From positions 12,196,538 to 12,260,537 of the forward strand of contig CM034537.1 of NCBI GenBank assembly GCA_020002185.1: a DNA stretch of 64,000 bases, in the 5' to 3' direction. The DNA comes from Paraescarpia echinospica. Its lineage: Eukaryota > Annelida > Polychaeta > Sabellida > Siboglinidae. Positions within the stretch are counted from its first letter, which is position 1, and the number at the start of each line of letters is the position of its first letter. Below the pieces are notes generated by a model, which was given only the letters and a program-made list of their open reading frames with translations, did not search any database and was not told the origin of the DNA. Position numbers and translations under genes: made by a program. Positions 10,336 through 22,203 of the stretch are shown here, piece after piece.

Positions 10336-13300
10336 TATGTGATAGTTTTGTTTGTCTGCATGAGGATTTTGCAGTAATGTGGTGTCCTCGTTAAATTACA
10401 TATTGTTGTTAGAAATGCATGTAAATTAATGTAAAGACAATGTAAAGTAAAAACATTTTATTGAAACTATTTGATGAGATTGACTACAAAATAATGAAAA
10501 GCACAATACAACTACTGGTACAATCACTGCACTTGATGTGTATAATGTAATAATTTTTAATATCACATACACATCACATGCACATAAAATGCAAAGCAAC
10601 AATAGAAACAAAATTAGGATGAAGTTGATAAAATGTCATGTAAATATAAAAAAGAAACATATACTTTTATTAAGATTCTTTGTTACAAAAAAACCAACAC
10701 TAGTACCAGTGATGTTAAATGCTAGTTGTAGTTTATACATGCCTTGTATGTTTACAACTTACAAAATTGGTGACTAAACAATTATGTGTAATTAAAAAAA
10801 AAAATAATATCGCATGCCCATAAACTATAAACCAATGAGAAAAATTAGTTAGGAAGATGTTTAGTTGAACAAATGTAATATGTACATATCAAATAGAAAT
10901 AACTATATTATGAATTAGAATTGTTTTTTTTTAACAAAGAATCATAATTTATGATTATTTGATTAAAAAAAATCAATATGATATAAAATTCGAAAATTTT
11001 GTAATTTTTGCAATGTTTGGTATGTTTATAACTCGCAAATAATAGTGACTAGACTAGTCAGGGTCAACGCCATGTGACTAAGAATTACATGTACAATCAC
11101 TACATGCTACTTTGCTCAGGTTTACTCAGCTACATGAAGAGTACCGACTACAGACAGCGGTGGATATTTTTGTACGAATAGTCTTCGCATATTAATTTCA
11201 GTATGGCTGAATGCTTCCCACATAATTCGAGATGGTGTTCGATTTAACAGGGAGTAAAGTGTAAAGCGCTTTGAGCAATCCTGAGGACTGGATACTACAC
11301 CGTATCAGAACTAACTTTGCTCAAGTGTTGTTTATAACATAATTAGTACAATGTGTACAGGTGTATAATCATCATACGAAGTGAAAATGTAATGTAAACT
11401 ATTTGTGAAAATCTAAACCAGTAATAAAAAAAAATACTTTAGAAATTTGAAACTTGGCATGAAAAGTATAACAGTCCCCATGATACATAGAGAACTTAAC
11501 CAAGTAAAATGCTGCTTTCAGTGTATCAACAGATTGTTGTTGTTCAATACCATTACTTCGTCACAAACTTGTGTTGTACATAACAAGTGCCTGGTGTATG
11601 TTGCAAGAACTCGGCTGGCTGCCACTGACTATCAGCAACACAAAGACATTGAACCCTATAACTGCAACAATGTTGGATAATTTATGTATTTTTTATGGAC
11701 ACCGCTAAAAGTTATAGTTGAATTGAATACAAATACAGTGTATTGTTGACTTTTGATAAATGTGTCATCACATATAAAATATCATACATGTCAGAGCCAT
11801 GCTAATTGTCACTTTGTGTCCGGTATAGGTAGATGCAGATGTACAGCAAAATGTCAGGAGGCTGGTATAAAGTACTATCGAAGACCGCGAACACATACAG
11901 TGGTGTCATCGATATCTAAACCGATGTAGTTCACCGAAGAATGCTCGACACTGAATCTGTCTCACAGCGTCAAGAGTTGTTGCCCGAAGACTCATGCTAT
12001 ATCTGCCAGACCCTGGCACCCACCGTTCCATCACCAACTGCAGAGCTAGTCGGGCGTCACCATATTCGTATGTCGAGCAACCTGCATTGCTTTCTAGTTA
12101 GTCAAGCTAATTGACTGACCTGTAAACCAGTGTACACCCCATCGGCACAGGGGAATCTATCACGGATGCAACACACGACACAATTGGGATCAGTCGGTGG
12201 ACATTCACATGACAAACCATTAATATCCAGCATGCTGCATGGCTATAGAATCTTGTCCGAGATCCTGGACAAATACAACTGCCCAGTATGCCATGTTAAC
12301 TTGGAGAGCTAGTGGTACTAAGCACACTAGTCCAATCTCATGTAAAGAAAAGCATATAGTCAGTAAACAAAAACAGGTATCATTGTAGTGTTGGGAGTAA
12401 ATAATTATGGAGTGTTCATTGTCATAATCAGTATATATATAATAATGTTTCATGTATGATCTGCAGCATTTCACAAGTAAAAAAGCAGCAAGAAATGTGC
12501 TACCACAACTGCATCTATACATGTTGATATCTTAGGAACAGTCAGTCTTTACCGGGGTTGTTCCGGGGGAGGGAGGGGGTGGGTTGATACAGCATGCAGA
12601 CTAGTAGAATATGCTATTTTTCAAAACGGTGAAATTTTAAAACTATTTTGTCTTTACAAGATGTTCATTGTCATTACATGAATTTAAAATTGTTCAGTTT
12701 CATTACAGTGATGCCTGATCGTAGTCAATAGTATAGACTGATTTGAATTCTGCTAATCAGTAAAGCACATTTTGTATTTTTTGTTTTGTTTTCAGAAGAC
12801 AAATTCATGTCAGTGTCTGCCATGTGTAACTACTACACATATTCATGTTTGACATTTTAAGGTTCTGCCTGAAGTTGAATGGTCAAGGTGAATGTTGGAA
12901 ATTACAAAATGAGGTGTTATTGTGATGCTAACAGTATATTTTCCTAGCCAAGTATTCAAAGGTTCAAAACATGTACGTCTACCTTCTTCAAAAATGAATA
13001 ATTTAATTTATAAACTTATTTCTGAGTCACCGCCATATACCAAATACTTTTTAAAGGTGTATTAATAAGTCTGTGTTGATACACTGTGGGTATAATGTAA
13101 GTGCAGAAGTCAACTTAGTTTTCCATGTCCAAAATGTTATTATTAAAATGTGTATGAAAACAAATATATATTTAAATGTGCACATTAACATTTGTTGATA
13201 ACTTATACGTGGTTGATTGTTATAAATTTGAAATACCTGGATTGATCAAATATGGGCCTCTCGCAGACTTTGTATCCTCCCTGTGTCTGCCTGACCCAGG

Positions 13301-14519
13301 TGACCGCCTTAGTCCCTCTTCTTCCTCCTCTCATTCCCATTCTTGGGTTGCAGTATGGCCTCTAGCGACATCATAATTCAAATTACATATCATGCATTCA
13401 TATATTGCTGTGGTGAGAATATATACACATATTGGTAAATACACAAGAATAGCTGGCATATGTCAGTTGAAAGGTATCACAGGATACCAATTACATAGAC
13501 TATAGGCAGGCACCAAGGACCACAACGGAAACAAGCGCGACCGTTTTCTTGTGTAATCCTTATATATGGTGTACTCTAGCTGTATTTATATGTTATGTAT
13601 TTATTTAAATCATCAACACCATCATAGTTGTCATATAAAAAACCTAAATTATTTTGCATAAACTACAATGCAAATCAACAACATTCTGCAGTAATAGTAT
13701 GAAAATGTGAGTCACAAAACAATGTTTTAATCATTATGATCACCAATATAATACTCCCGTGTTTGACGTTCTGTTGCACGAAATTACGGATGCTCACTGA
13801 CTAAGTCACTTGCACGATCAACAGGGGCCTACTGCCAAACAAATGTCACTTGTCATTTCGCACACTCACGTCATCTACTCTCAATATGTATTGTCGCAAT
13901 AACATAGCTTATTAACAAGATCCTGCATAACCGTATATAAAATACATATTAAATATTATGCTCGTTGTCACAGCCTCTGACTGAATCTCTGTCTGATATG
14001 GTCATGGTGACTGGCTTAGATTTAGACTTAGTTAAAGTTAGAGTCAGCCTCGAGTCGAGTGTAGACGTTCGCAAGTTGCAATTCTCGTTGAATTAATACA
14101 CGGCTACGCGTTCTTGTTGCTAACTGCGATAGTGTAATACGTACCTTCGTACAACCATTTTGGAATATTCATCTTGATACACCAAAGCACGTGTATGTTG
14201 TTATTGTTTTCGAATACGTGGGATGCCGATCTCGCGTAAAGAACGTGACCGAAATGGCGCAGGAGGTCGACAGCACAATTGGCTTTCGCCAGCTATACCC
14301 GGTGTAACGACAAATCTTTTTTTGACGATTAAAAAACAAGTACGCCTATTTTATTAAACCGACTATTCACACATTACACATCTGGACCTAAAAGAACCGG
14401 ATTGCCGATGGGCAAACGAATTGGTTGAGGATCTTTAAGGAGACAGTAAAGCGTAACCTTCTACCCAGCGACAACGTATTGACGGCAGGCAGACTGGACA
14501 CTCTATACAAGGTGAGGTT
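10336..14519. other. AT-rich intergenic, no supported gene
   Basis: Long AT-rich stretch with no frame above about 100 codons and no recognised domain. It contains a polyA run near 10794-10804 and the G-run cluster listed separately. Confidence 0.45.
12563..12581 (+). other. Canonical G-quadruplex motif
   Basis: Four G-runs separated by single bases (GGGGGAGGGAGGGGGTGGG) sit in otherwise AT-rich DNA. The motif satisfies the G3+N1-7 rule with the shortest possible loops. Confidence 0.75.
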
Positions 14520-14520
14520 T

Positions 14521-14995
14521 TATGTAGATATAATAATAATAACAATAATAATAATACACCCAGTAGTAGTAGTAATAATAACAACAATACACATAATAAT
14601 AATAATAATAATACACGTAGTAATAATAATAATAATACACGTAGTAATAATAACAATAATACACGTAGTAGCAATAATAAGAATAATACACGTAGTAAAA
14701 TGAATAATAATAATAATACACGTAATAATAATAATAAATAATAATAACAATAACATAATAATGCACGTAGTAGTAGTAATAATAATACTAATATTAATAA
14801 TAATAATACACATAGTAATAATAATAATACACGTAATAATAATATTGATAACAATAATAATAATACACATAGTAGTAGCAGTAATAATAATAATAACAAT
14901 ACATGTAATAATAATAATACACGTAGTAATAATAATACACATAGTAATAATAGTAATAATACACATAATCATAGTAATAATATTATAATATTTTT
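14521..14995. repeat. AAT-rich interrupted microsatellite with ACACGTAGT words
   Basis: (AAT)n runs are interrupted many times by ATACACGTAGT or ATACACATAGT. Both strands read open for 75-208 codons as low-complexity Ile/Val/Leu/Tyr strings, which are not protein-like. Confidence 0.93.
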
Positions 14996-15989
14996 CGCGA
15001 ATAAGTGGACCTCTATTCTCAATACAACCGGCTTGCTCGTTTGTGCCTGTTATAAATGTTAATTGTGGTGAGACTGAGTATGAAGCAGAAGTAAACAGTA
15101 TTACATTATTTGTAACCTGGAATTCGGAGACGTGTTTGCAAAACAATTATACGGTTGTGCAGTATTGTAGCATATAATAATTATGGCTATTCACACTTTT
15201 GAAGTTTACTCGGGCCAACGATGAATGTCAATATATACATGATTTTTGCTAACATACTCCTGTTTTCGTAGTAACATACGCAGTCGGGGTAATAAATGAG
15301 TGTGTACATTTGTTGAAGTCATCGAACGACTTTATTTTAATCGTACATATAATCATTTTTATTTTTATTAGCTCAAACCTTAATTAATTGAACAGCTTTC
15401 CCGACGATTCCATCAAAACTAAATAACACATTTCCTCAAACGAGCTACAACATGTCGTAGTCAATATTAGATAAGTTGAATACTTTTTTTGCGAAATGTG
15501 TCTGAAAGGAGACAAATTAAAACATCAAAGTGTTGCGTCTGCTTTAAATACATATCTGAATTGTAAACTTAAAAAAGCTGGTGACGATACAAGGCGCAGA
15601 CAGTAGTACACATAAAACACTATGGATGCATATTAGAGATTATCTTGGCGAAGATGACATCGCAATAATTGCACTCGATGACTTGATCAAACTGCGAGGT
15701 GCTATAGAATGCGCGAAGAGGTTTCAGCGCAACTAATTCTGTTTGCACGCTGCTTCGTTCAAGACAAAGACGGTTGCGACCCGATACTCCGCCACGCTTT
15801 CAGTTCCTCGTGAGTGGACGCTGTAATTACCCGTGTCAGATGCTCACCTTCCGCCAGCAGATGCAATCAGGCCCGCCTCGCAACGCCGATCCTCGGGGCG
15901 GGACACATAAACGGGATTGCCGTCTCGGTTGGTTATTCGAGACAGTCCGAGTTCGCTTCTTGTTGTGACGGTGATAGCATTAGTGCGAA
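14996..15989. other. Intergenic, nothing recognised
   Basis: No gene, RNA or clear repeat. A CpG-richer patch lies at about 15780-15960. Confidence 0.4.
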
Positions 15990-16760
15990 ATCCAGCTGCA
16001 AAAGCAGGAACCGAATACGTCTTAGAAGGAAAGATCTGATTTAAAGGCTGGAACTTAATAAGTCTCATAGAAGGATACGAATATGTAAGGTCTGATACAT
16101 CGGCGGGACGTGAATACGTAATAGAAGAATACGAGCATAATGTGTAATATGTAAGCAGGAACCGAAAACTCTGTAATATACCAACACAAACGGAAGACCC
16201 AAGCTTTGCAAAAGCGGGAACCGAATATGCCATAAAAGGAAACGAAAATAAGATATATATATATATATATATATGAGATAGGAACTATATACATAATTCA
16301 CATATACAGACATGCACGAACGTAAATTCTGCTATAAAAAAGAACTGTATGACAAAAACAGAACGGCGTTTGCAAAGACACGAAAATACTTCATTATGCC
16401 CAAAGACACATTTCCCGATGGCGTACTAGAGCGATACGAACTGAATATTTCATAGAAGGATATGAACATCACGAACGAAATATACTATCCGTGTATCAAC
16501 GACACGACTATAATGATAAATTACAAGAACACGAAATATACACATATATAAAATTTCCAAGAAAACGTCACAAAGAAGAACGCATGATAACGGGTTGACA
16601 TCTTCCACTGGCTCTGTCTGGCACAAATAGCTAAACAAATCACATATACTCGCTATTCCCATATTCCAAATTGCTAAGCATGCTAACCAAGAATATGTTG
16701 CTATAGAACAAAACTGCTTAACAACTACAGAACATGTCGCTAAACTGGTTCAGAACTTTA
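15990..16760. repeat. Highly degenerate array of a GAACCGAATAYGTCATAGAAGGA-like motif
   Basis: Related words recur about every 40-60 bp, near 16008, 16050, 16108, 16157, 16217, 16320 and 16437, with weaker matches to about 16700. The shared core is GAACCGAATA followed by a CATAGAAGGATACGAA-like string. Copies are strongly diverged and spacing is uneven, so this is an old repeat or the arm of an older element. An internal (TA)n run at about 16253-16274 interrupts it. Confidence 0.5.
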
Positions 16761-18985
16761 AAACGTTTCGCCGATGGTTCGACCAAGTTTAATATTTAAT
16801 AGTACAAAATAAATCCGTTTGACTAGGTATAATTACACGGATATATTTAGTTGTGCCTCAATTTCTTTTTTCAACGTTCTTCGCAACACACAAATGAACG
16901 TTATATAAATTTTACAGCTGTCCGGTTACCGGAACAAAAGCGAACGTATGATCACGAAAACCAACGACTGGTCAAGTCATTGGCTTTAGCGGCCAGTAAC
17001 AAACATCTTAGAGGTTTAATTAACAGATTCCGTGCCGTCTATTGTTCGTCAATAATCAAGTCCTGTTTTAAATAGTCGCACCGTAACCTCAGCTGTCGAT
17101 TTGATTTGATCTCTTGTAGGAGTTCTTTAAAGATGACATTTTATTCCATTAATATCCAGAATGTTCGATGTAGAACCGCCTACTAAACGTCCATCACAAG
17201 AGACACGTGACTAATGTTGCCCAGTCTGTCCCGACATCTCTGCTTTCCGGTTCCGCACCTAACAGGGGGTTTTCACGTTGCAAGCGCTCGCGACATGCGT
17301 AGATGACGGGCAATGCGGATGTGGTCCGGTTTTCTGACCATCTGCTGGCCGCATAATACCGATATGTGTGTATGTTGTAGTCGTTTTATCTGTGTCTGTG
17401 ATATAACCGCTGCCCGGGAGAAGACATTCGAGTTAAAATTCGGAAAATATTCGGCTTCTTTAATGAAAAGTTTGATTATATTATATGATAACAAGTATTG
17501 GTTAACGCAGTAGCACAATATGATACGATACCACACATGATTTATGGTTTTATATTATTTGTAACCATTTGTGACATGTTATGTAGAGAACATTTAAGTG
17601 ATTCGTGTATTATAGTAAAAGGAAGTAACATAACCCTATATTACTGTTTATTTATGTGCTACTATTTTCAAGCTTTTATTTATTAGACGATTGTGTTTAC
17701 ATTTTGAGGCGCACGCATACCTGCATCATCATTTTATACACGCGTTCTTGAAACCCTTTCAGGTATATTATAAGTCCCCCAATGAGACTTGGGACATATT
17801 CTGCAACATATTACCCGGCGAATCATTGGTGAAAACTAACTTTTAGCACGCACAGTTATTATTACTTAAACACCATCAGAGAAATTCCAACAGCACCCAC
17901 GCATATTGTACGACGTGTCGCAACGCTTAACAAAGAACTGAAACCAGAGGCGGATCTGTTGGCGTGACGTCTTTCTGACGAGTCTCTGGGGTACGCCGCG
18001 TCATCAATGAAACATTTATCACGGCCGCGTTTTCTAGTGTCGAATCAGCAAAGCTGGATCGGAAACGAAGTGACTGATGAGGTCATGTACACATAAACCA
18101 CTTGCCCCCGCAATTCGCAGTGATGCCGGATGTATTTGTGTATTCGTTTGTTCCGGACCGCCCGGTCAAGTTATTTTTGCCAAATTTATTGAAAAGACGA
18201 GGCATTCCAAACGTTGGTAAACCTCTAATCACTTCCGGTTAAAGGTATATTTGCAGCAACACGGTAACCGCAGAAACAATCTGATGGGTAGTTTTTTGGG
18301 GAAATAAGTTCATAAATTAAACAGTGAGGCCCATCTATAATAACTGAAAAAGTCAGTCGTCGTTGTTTTTTTTACCGTCACGTGATTATGTAAATACTAC
18401 AGGATCGTACAACAACCTCATTGGTTGAAATCGTCATTGAAACAATAGTTACGTGATGTATCGTTTGTATTTTAATTGTAACGAAAGTCTTGCAAATTCC
18501 AAGACAAATTGAATTTTTTAGGCAGATATAGTATACTATGTATATATATATATATATAGGTGAATTTGTATGTTTATGTATAATTATATACGGAATACAG
18601 CGCATGCAGTCAGTCGTAAAATTGGATCATTACGGTTCAGGCATTATTGTCTGTTGTCTATTGTTTTACTATAAACAAATACTAGATTGTATTAACTCTT
18701 GTGTCCCGATTACACTCCCTGCACAGGTGACATTTACATCGTGTCAAAATCTGGCATAAAAGTGTAATGTTTCGCTTGTTTATTATACAACTGTAGAATT
18801 TATTGCAACACATCTGGATAGTTTCGCTTTTTATAACAGTGGTTCCAAGTATGCCTACCTCAGATACCAACCAGCACATAACTTGTAACAACGCCTCGTA
18901 TGATTAAGTACAATTATTAATACGTTAAATTAAATGTTAAATGGTCAGTGGGAACGAGTTTAAGATCAAAATACCGTAATGGATA
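16761..18985. other. Intergenic, nothing recognised
   Basis: Only short frames without domains. A (TA)n tract lies at about 18539-18558. Confidence 0.45.
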
Positions 18986-18989
18986 TAAC

Positions 18990-19312
18990 AGCCCTTGGTT
19001 TGTTGCCCCGTGGGTCGGTATAAGATGGTTTGTTGCTCCATGGGTAAGGTTAAGATGGTTTGTTGCCTCCTGGGTCGGTTTAAGATGGTTTGTGGCTCCA
19101 TGGTCGGTATAAGATGGTTGGTTGCTCCATGGGTCGGTATAAGATCGTTGGTTACTCCATGGGTCGGGTTAAGATGGTTTGTTGTCTCATGGGTCGGTTT
19201 AATATGGTTTGTGGCTCCATGGGTCGGTATAAGATGGTTGGTTGCTCCATGGGTCGGTATAAGATGGTTTGTTGCTCCATGGGTCGGTATAAGATGGTTT
19301 GTTGCAATAAGA
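18990..19312. repeat. 30-bp minisatellite, about 10-11 copies
   Basis: The unit is approximately GATGGTTTGTTGCTCCATGG plus GTCGGTATAA, with substitutions and small indels. The period is a multiple of three, so several frames stay open and read MVCCSMGRYK or WFVAPWVGIR repeats, which I treat as artefacts. The array dissolves into CAATAAGATATAG at its right edge. Confidence 0.95.
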
Positions 19313-19698
19313 TATAGATCGCATATACATGAAGAGGTTCATTAGACTGAATTAGTAATTACCTTTTTACCTTTATCTCGGTCAGTTTACCTTATATTCT
19401 GACGATTGCTGAGAGCTGTCGAAACGTCACGGAATATAAGTTAACTTACTGTGAACACAAAAATATTACTAAAATGGTAGATCAAGTCGGGCGGGTAAGT
19501 TGTGATTACACGAAGCGATATCGCCACAACGAATCGGTGACGTTGTTGAATGTTCAAAACACTCACCATCGAACACACTAAATGTATTGACACGTTGAAC
19601 TTAGATTGAAACACTCGAGAGTGTTTTTAGTTTAACATTAAGTTAAAAACTTTCAGTGCCGAAGTTAAAAGTGATCTTTTTGTCAATAAATCTTGATC
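19313..19698. other. Intergenic, nothing recognised
   Basis: No gene or repeat recognised between the two minisatellites. Confidence 0.45.
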
Positions 19699-20315
19699 GT
19701 CTCTCCATTACTCAGTATCTTCTTCCGCTTGCTCCCTTGCGGGGTGGGGTCTCCGTCACTCAGTAACTTCTTCCGCTTGCTGCTCCCTTGCGGGGTGGGG
19801 TCTCCATCACTATGTAACTTCTTCCGCTTGCTCCCTTGCGGGGTGGGGTCTCCATCACTCAGTAACTTCTTCCGCTTGCTCCCTTGCGGGGTGGGGTCTC
19901 CGTCACTCAGTAACTTCTTCCGCTTGCTCCCTTGCGGGGTGGGGTCTCCATCACTCAGTAACTTCTTTCGCTTGCTCCTTTTCGGGATGGGGTCTCCATC
20001 ACTCAGTAACTTCTTCCCCTTGCTCCCTTGCGGGGTGGGGTCTCCGTCACTCAGTAACTTCTTCGGTTGCTCCATTGCGGGGTGGGGTCTCTGTCATTCA
20101 GTAACTTCTTCCGCTTGCTCCCTTGCGGGGTGGGGTCTCCGTCACTCAGTAATTTCTTCCGCTTGCTCCCTTGCGGGGTGGGGTCTCTGTCACTCAGTAA
20201 CTTCTTCCGCTTGCTCCCTTGCGAGGTGGGGTCTCTGTCACTCAGTAACTTCTTCCGCTTGCTCCCTTGCGGGGTGGGGTCTCCGTCACTCAGTAACTTC
20301 TTCTGCTTTCTTCGT
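19699..20315. repeat. 48-bp minisatellite, about 13 copies
   Basis: The unit contains CTTGCTCCCTTGCGGGGTGG and CACTCAGTAACTTC blocks with period 48. One unit is 51 bp (an extra TGC near 19780) and one near 20065 is one base short, which shifts frame. On the minus strand the period encodes 16-residue repeats containing KKLLSDGDPTPQGS. Its right end is contiguous and in frame with a LINE-like C-terminal remnant, which suggests the repeat was amplified from the end of that coding region. Confidence 0.93.
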
Positions 20316-20480
20316 TATTCCCCCCATCTCTGTCTGTTGTCCGCAATGACCTTCCATTATTGGCTGTTCACACCTGCCCTCTTAAGGTATCTTTTCGTGT
20401 TGTTGTTCCATCTTAGCTTTGGTCTTCCTCTTCGTCGTTATATCCTCTTCTCCAGTCCATGTTCTTTTTGACATCTGTCG
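20316..20480 (-). pseudogene. LINE reverse-transcriptase C-terminal remnant
   Basis: Reading the minus strand, an RGRPKLRW string is followed after about 20 codons by WKVIADNRQRWGE. The arrangement RGRPK..RW..(20-25 residues)..A.DR..W is typical of the extreme C-terminus of RTE/L1-like LINE polyproteins. In-frame stops (after VNSQ and after RWGE) and an upstream frame break show it is dead. The reading then runs directly into the KKLLSDGDPTPQGS minisatellite. The family is assigned by motif only. Confidence 0.5.
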
Positions 20481-21124
20481 TCGCTCATCGTTTACATTAA
20501 AGGGAATAGAAACATTTATTGCTCGAATCCATGTTATATTACACCCTGCTATCTATTTCCACGTCCACCAAGCCAAAAAAATCAAAAAAATCAATGAATT
20601 AGAAATTCCACATTTTATTGTGTGCATCCGGACATTTTCGAATATGCACATTTTTGGCGCGCTTTTCGGGATGCCGAGATGTGACGTCACTTATGACTCA
20701 AACTCGCATCAGGCCGACCCTTTCCATGCATTCAGAGCACGTTTACAAGTATAGCTTTTGGGTCGAAACGAGCGTCAGAACGAGTTGTTGTGCAATATTC
20801 CGACGTAATACAAACACTAGTCATCATAGAGGAACAAGCAGTTATCTTACGGTTCCACATGAATTGAATTTTATTCAAAACAACGAATGCGAATGGGCCT
20901 ACAAGTCGACTAGGTTTCGCCGAGCTTGGGCTCGTTTTCAGAATAATTATATCGAATGCAACCAACGGGAGATAATCTACACCAATAAACATACATAGCA
21001 AACATATATTGTATCCAGCTACATAAAGTAACGTGTATAATCGCATAATATCACTACAATATCGATATATGAAGGAATTGTACAATTTATCATAACAACT
21101 TAAATCAGTCAGAGAGTTTCCGTT

Positions 21125-21209
21125 GGTACCGCTAGCTCAGTTGGTAGGCGCGTTGGTTACTTGTCGTTTATTTTATAATCGGGCGACGCCGGTTCAATCC
21201 TGACAGCAT
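21125..21209 (+). other. tRNA-like segment in arm 1
   Basis: It contains a box-A-like TAGCTCAGTTGG (21133-21144) and, about 50 bp on, a box-B-like GGTTCAATCC (21191-21200), the layout of an internal RNA polymerase III promoter. I cannot fold it into a good cloverleaf: the acceptor stem does not pair, the D-stem is imperfect and there is no clear anticodon stem. I call it a degenerate tRNA-derived sequence, not a functional tRNA. Confidence 0.5.
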
Positions 21210-21679
21210 GCAAACCTTTGATTTTCTATACATTTTTAAAAATATGTTTTCACGATGTAATATAAACAAAATCGTTTTATACTATAATGCACTGTTTGAA
21301 AATAATTTATATTTTTGTAGTAACTATTTATTCGCCACAAAAATGAAAATATGGTCATTATATAACGATGTCTCTAAATTTTATTTATCCAAACAAATAT
21401 AATGTAATGGATATATAATGTATTAATTGTAAATATATTGTACGGTAATATACTGTAATTATATATGTGAAAACAGATTGAGATCTGTCTGGATAAATAC
21501 AATTTAGAAACATCGTTATATATAATGACCATATTTTCATTTTTGTGGCGAATAAATAATTACTACAAAAATAAAAAGAATATTTACAAACAGTGCATTA
21601 TAGTATTAAATGATTTGGTTTATATTACTTCGTGAAAACATAAACAAAAAAAGTGTATAGAAAATCAAAGGTTTGCATG

Positions 21680-21760
21680 CTGTCGGGATTGAACCGGCGT
21701 CGCCCGATTATAAAATAGTAGACATGTAACCAACATGTAACCACTGAGCTAGCGGGACCA
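21680..21760 (-). other. tRNA-like segment in arm 2
   Basis: This is the inverted partner of the arm-1 segment. On the minus strand it reads CTAGCTCAGTGGTTACATG, then GGTTCAATCCCGAC. Its T-arm pairs somewhat better than arm 1 (CCCGAC versus CCTGAC), while the D-arm region differs through a short ACATGTTGGTTACATGT duplication. It is not a convincing cloverleaf. Confidence 0.45.
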
Positions 21761-22203
21761 ACGGAAACTCTCTGACTGATTTAAGTTGTTATGATAAATT
21801 GTACAACTCCTTCATATATCGATATTCTAGTGATATTATGAGATTATACACGTTACTTTATGTAGCTGGATACAATATATGTTTGCTTTGTATGTTTATT
21901 GGTATAGATTATCTCCCGTTGGTTGCATTCGATATAATTATTCTGAAAACGAGCCCAAGCTCGGCGAAACCTAGTCGATTTGTAGGCCCATTCGCATTCG
22001 TTGTTTTGAATAAAATTCGATTCATGTGGAACCGTAAGATAAATGTTTGTTCCTCTATGATGACTAGTGTTTGTATTACGTCGGGATAATGCACAATAAC
22101 TCGTTCTGACGCTCGTTTCGACCCAAAAGCTATCCTTGTAAACATGCTCTGAATGCATGGAAAGGGTTGGCCTGATGCGAGTGTGGGTCATAAGTGACGT
22201 CAC

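Larger units (their letters stand above)
9010..12862 (+). ncRNA. Possible small spliced transcript (weak)
   Basis: Three exon-like blocks line up on the plus strand. The first ends in CAGACAG before GTTAGTAATT at about 9150. The second is a 58-bp block at 9930-9987, bounded exactly by TATTTTCAG and GTAAAC. The third starts after GTTTTGTTTTCAG at about 12796. Joined, the blocks stay open in one frame (Cys-containing, ending near 12862), but I find no in-frame ATG upstream in that frame, while the ATG at 9010 gives only 34 codons. If real, it is more likely a non-coding RNA. The splice sites could also be chance. Confidence 0.18.
20681..22203. mobile_element. 1.5-kb inverted-repeat (fold-back-like) element
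   Basis: The two halves are long imperfect inverted repeats. Arm 1 is about 20681-21398 and arm 2 about 21485-22203, around an AT-rich spacer of about 85 bp. Both outer ends are GTGACGTCACTTATGA. The arms look roughly 90% identical or better over about 0.7 kb. No transposase is present. ORF-length frames in the arms differ mostly at amino-acid-changing positions and one arm has a stop, arguing against a conserved protein. No clear target duplication was found at the flanks. Confidence 0.85.

Noticed and set aside
14435..15146. Long Leu/Ile/Tyr-rich frames as membrane proteins
   Set aside because: They derive from an AAT microsatellite and are open in several frames on both strands.
19683..20075. 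Repeat protein with KKLLSDGDPTPQGS units as a host gene
   Set aside because: It is a 48-bp minisatellite with frame-shifting units, contiguous with a dead LINE tail; the opposite strand is open too.
21125..21209. Functional tRNA gene
   Set aside because: Box A and B are present but acceptor, D and anticodon stems do not form.
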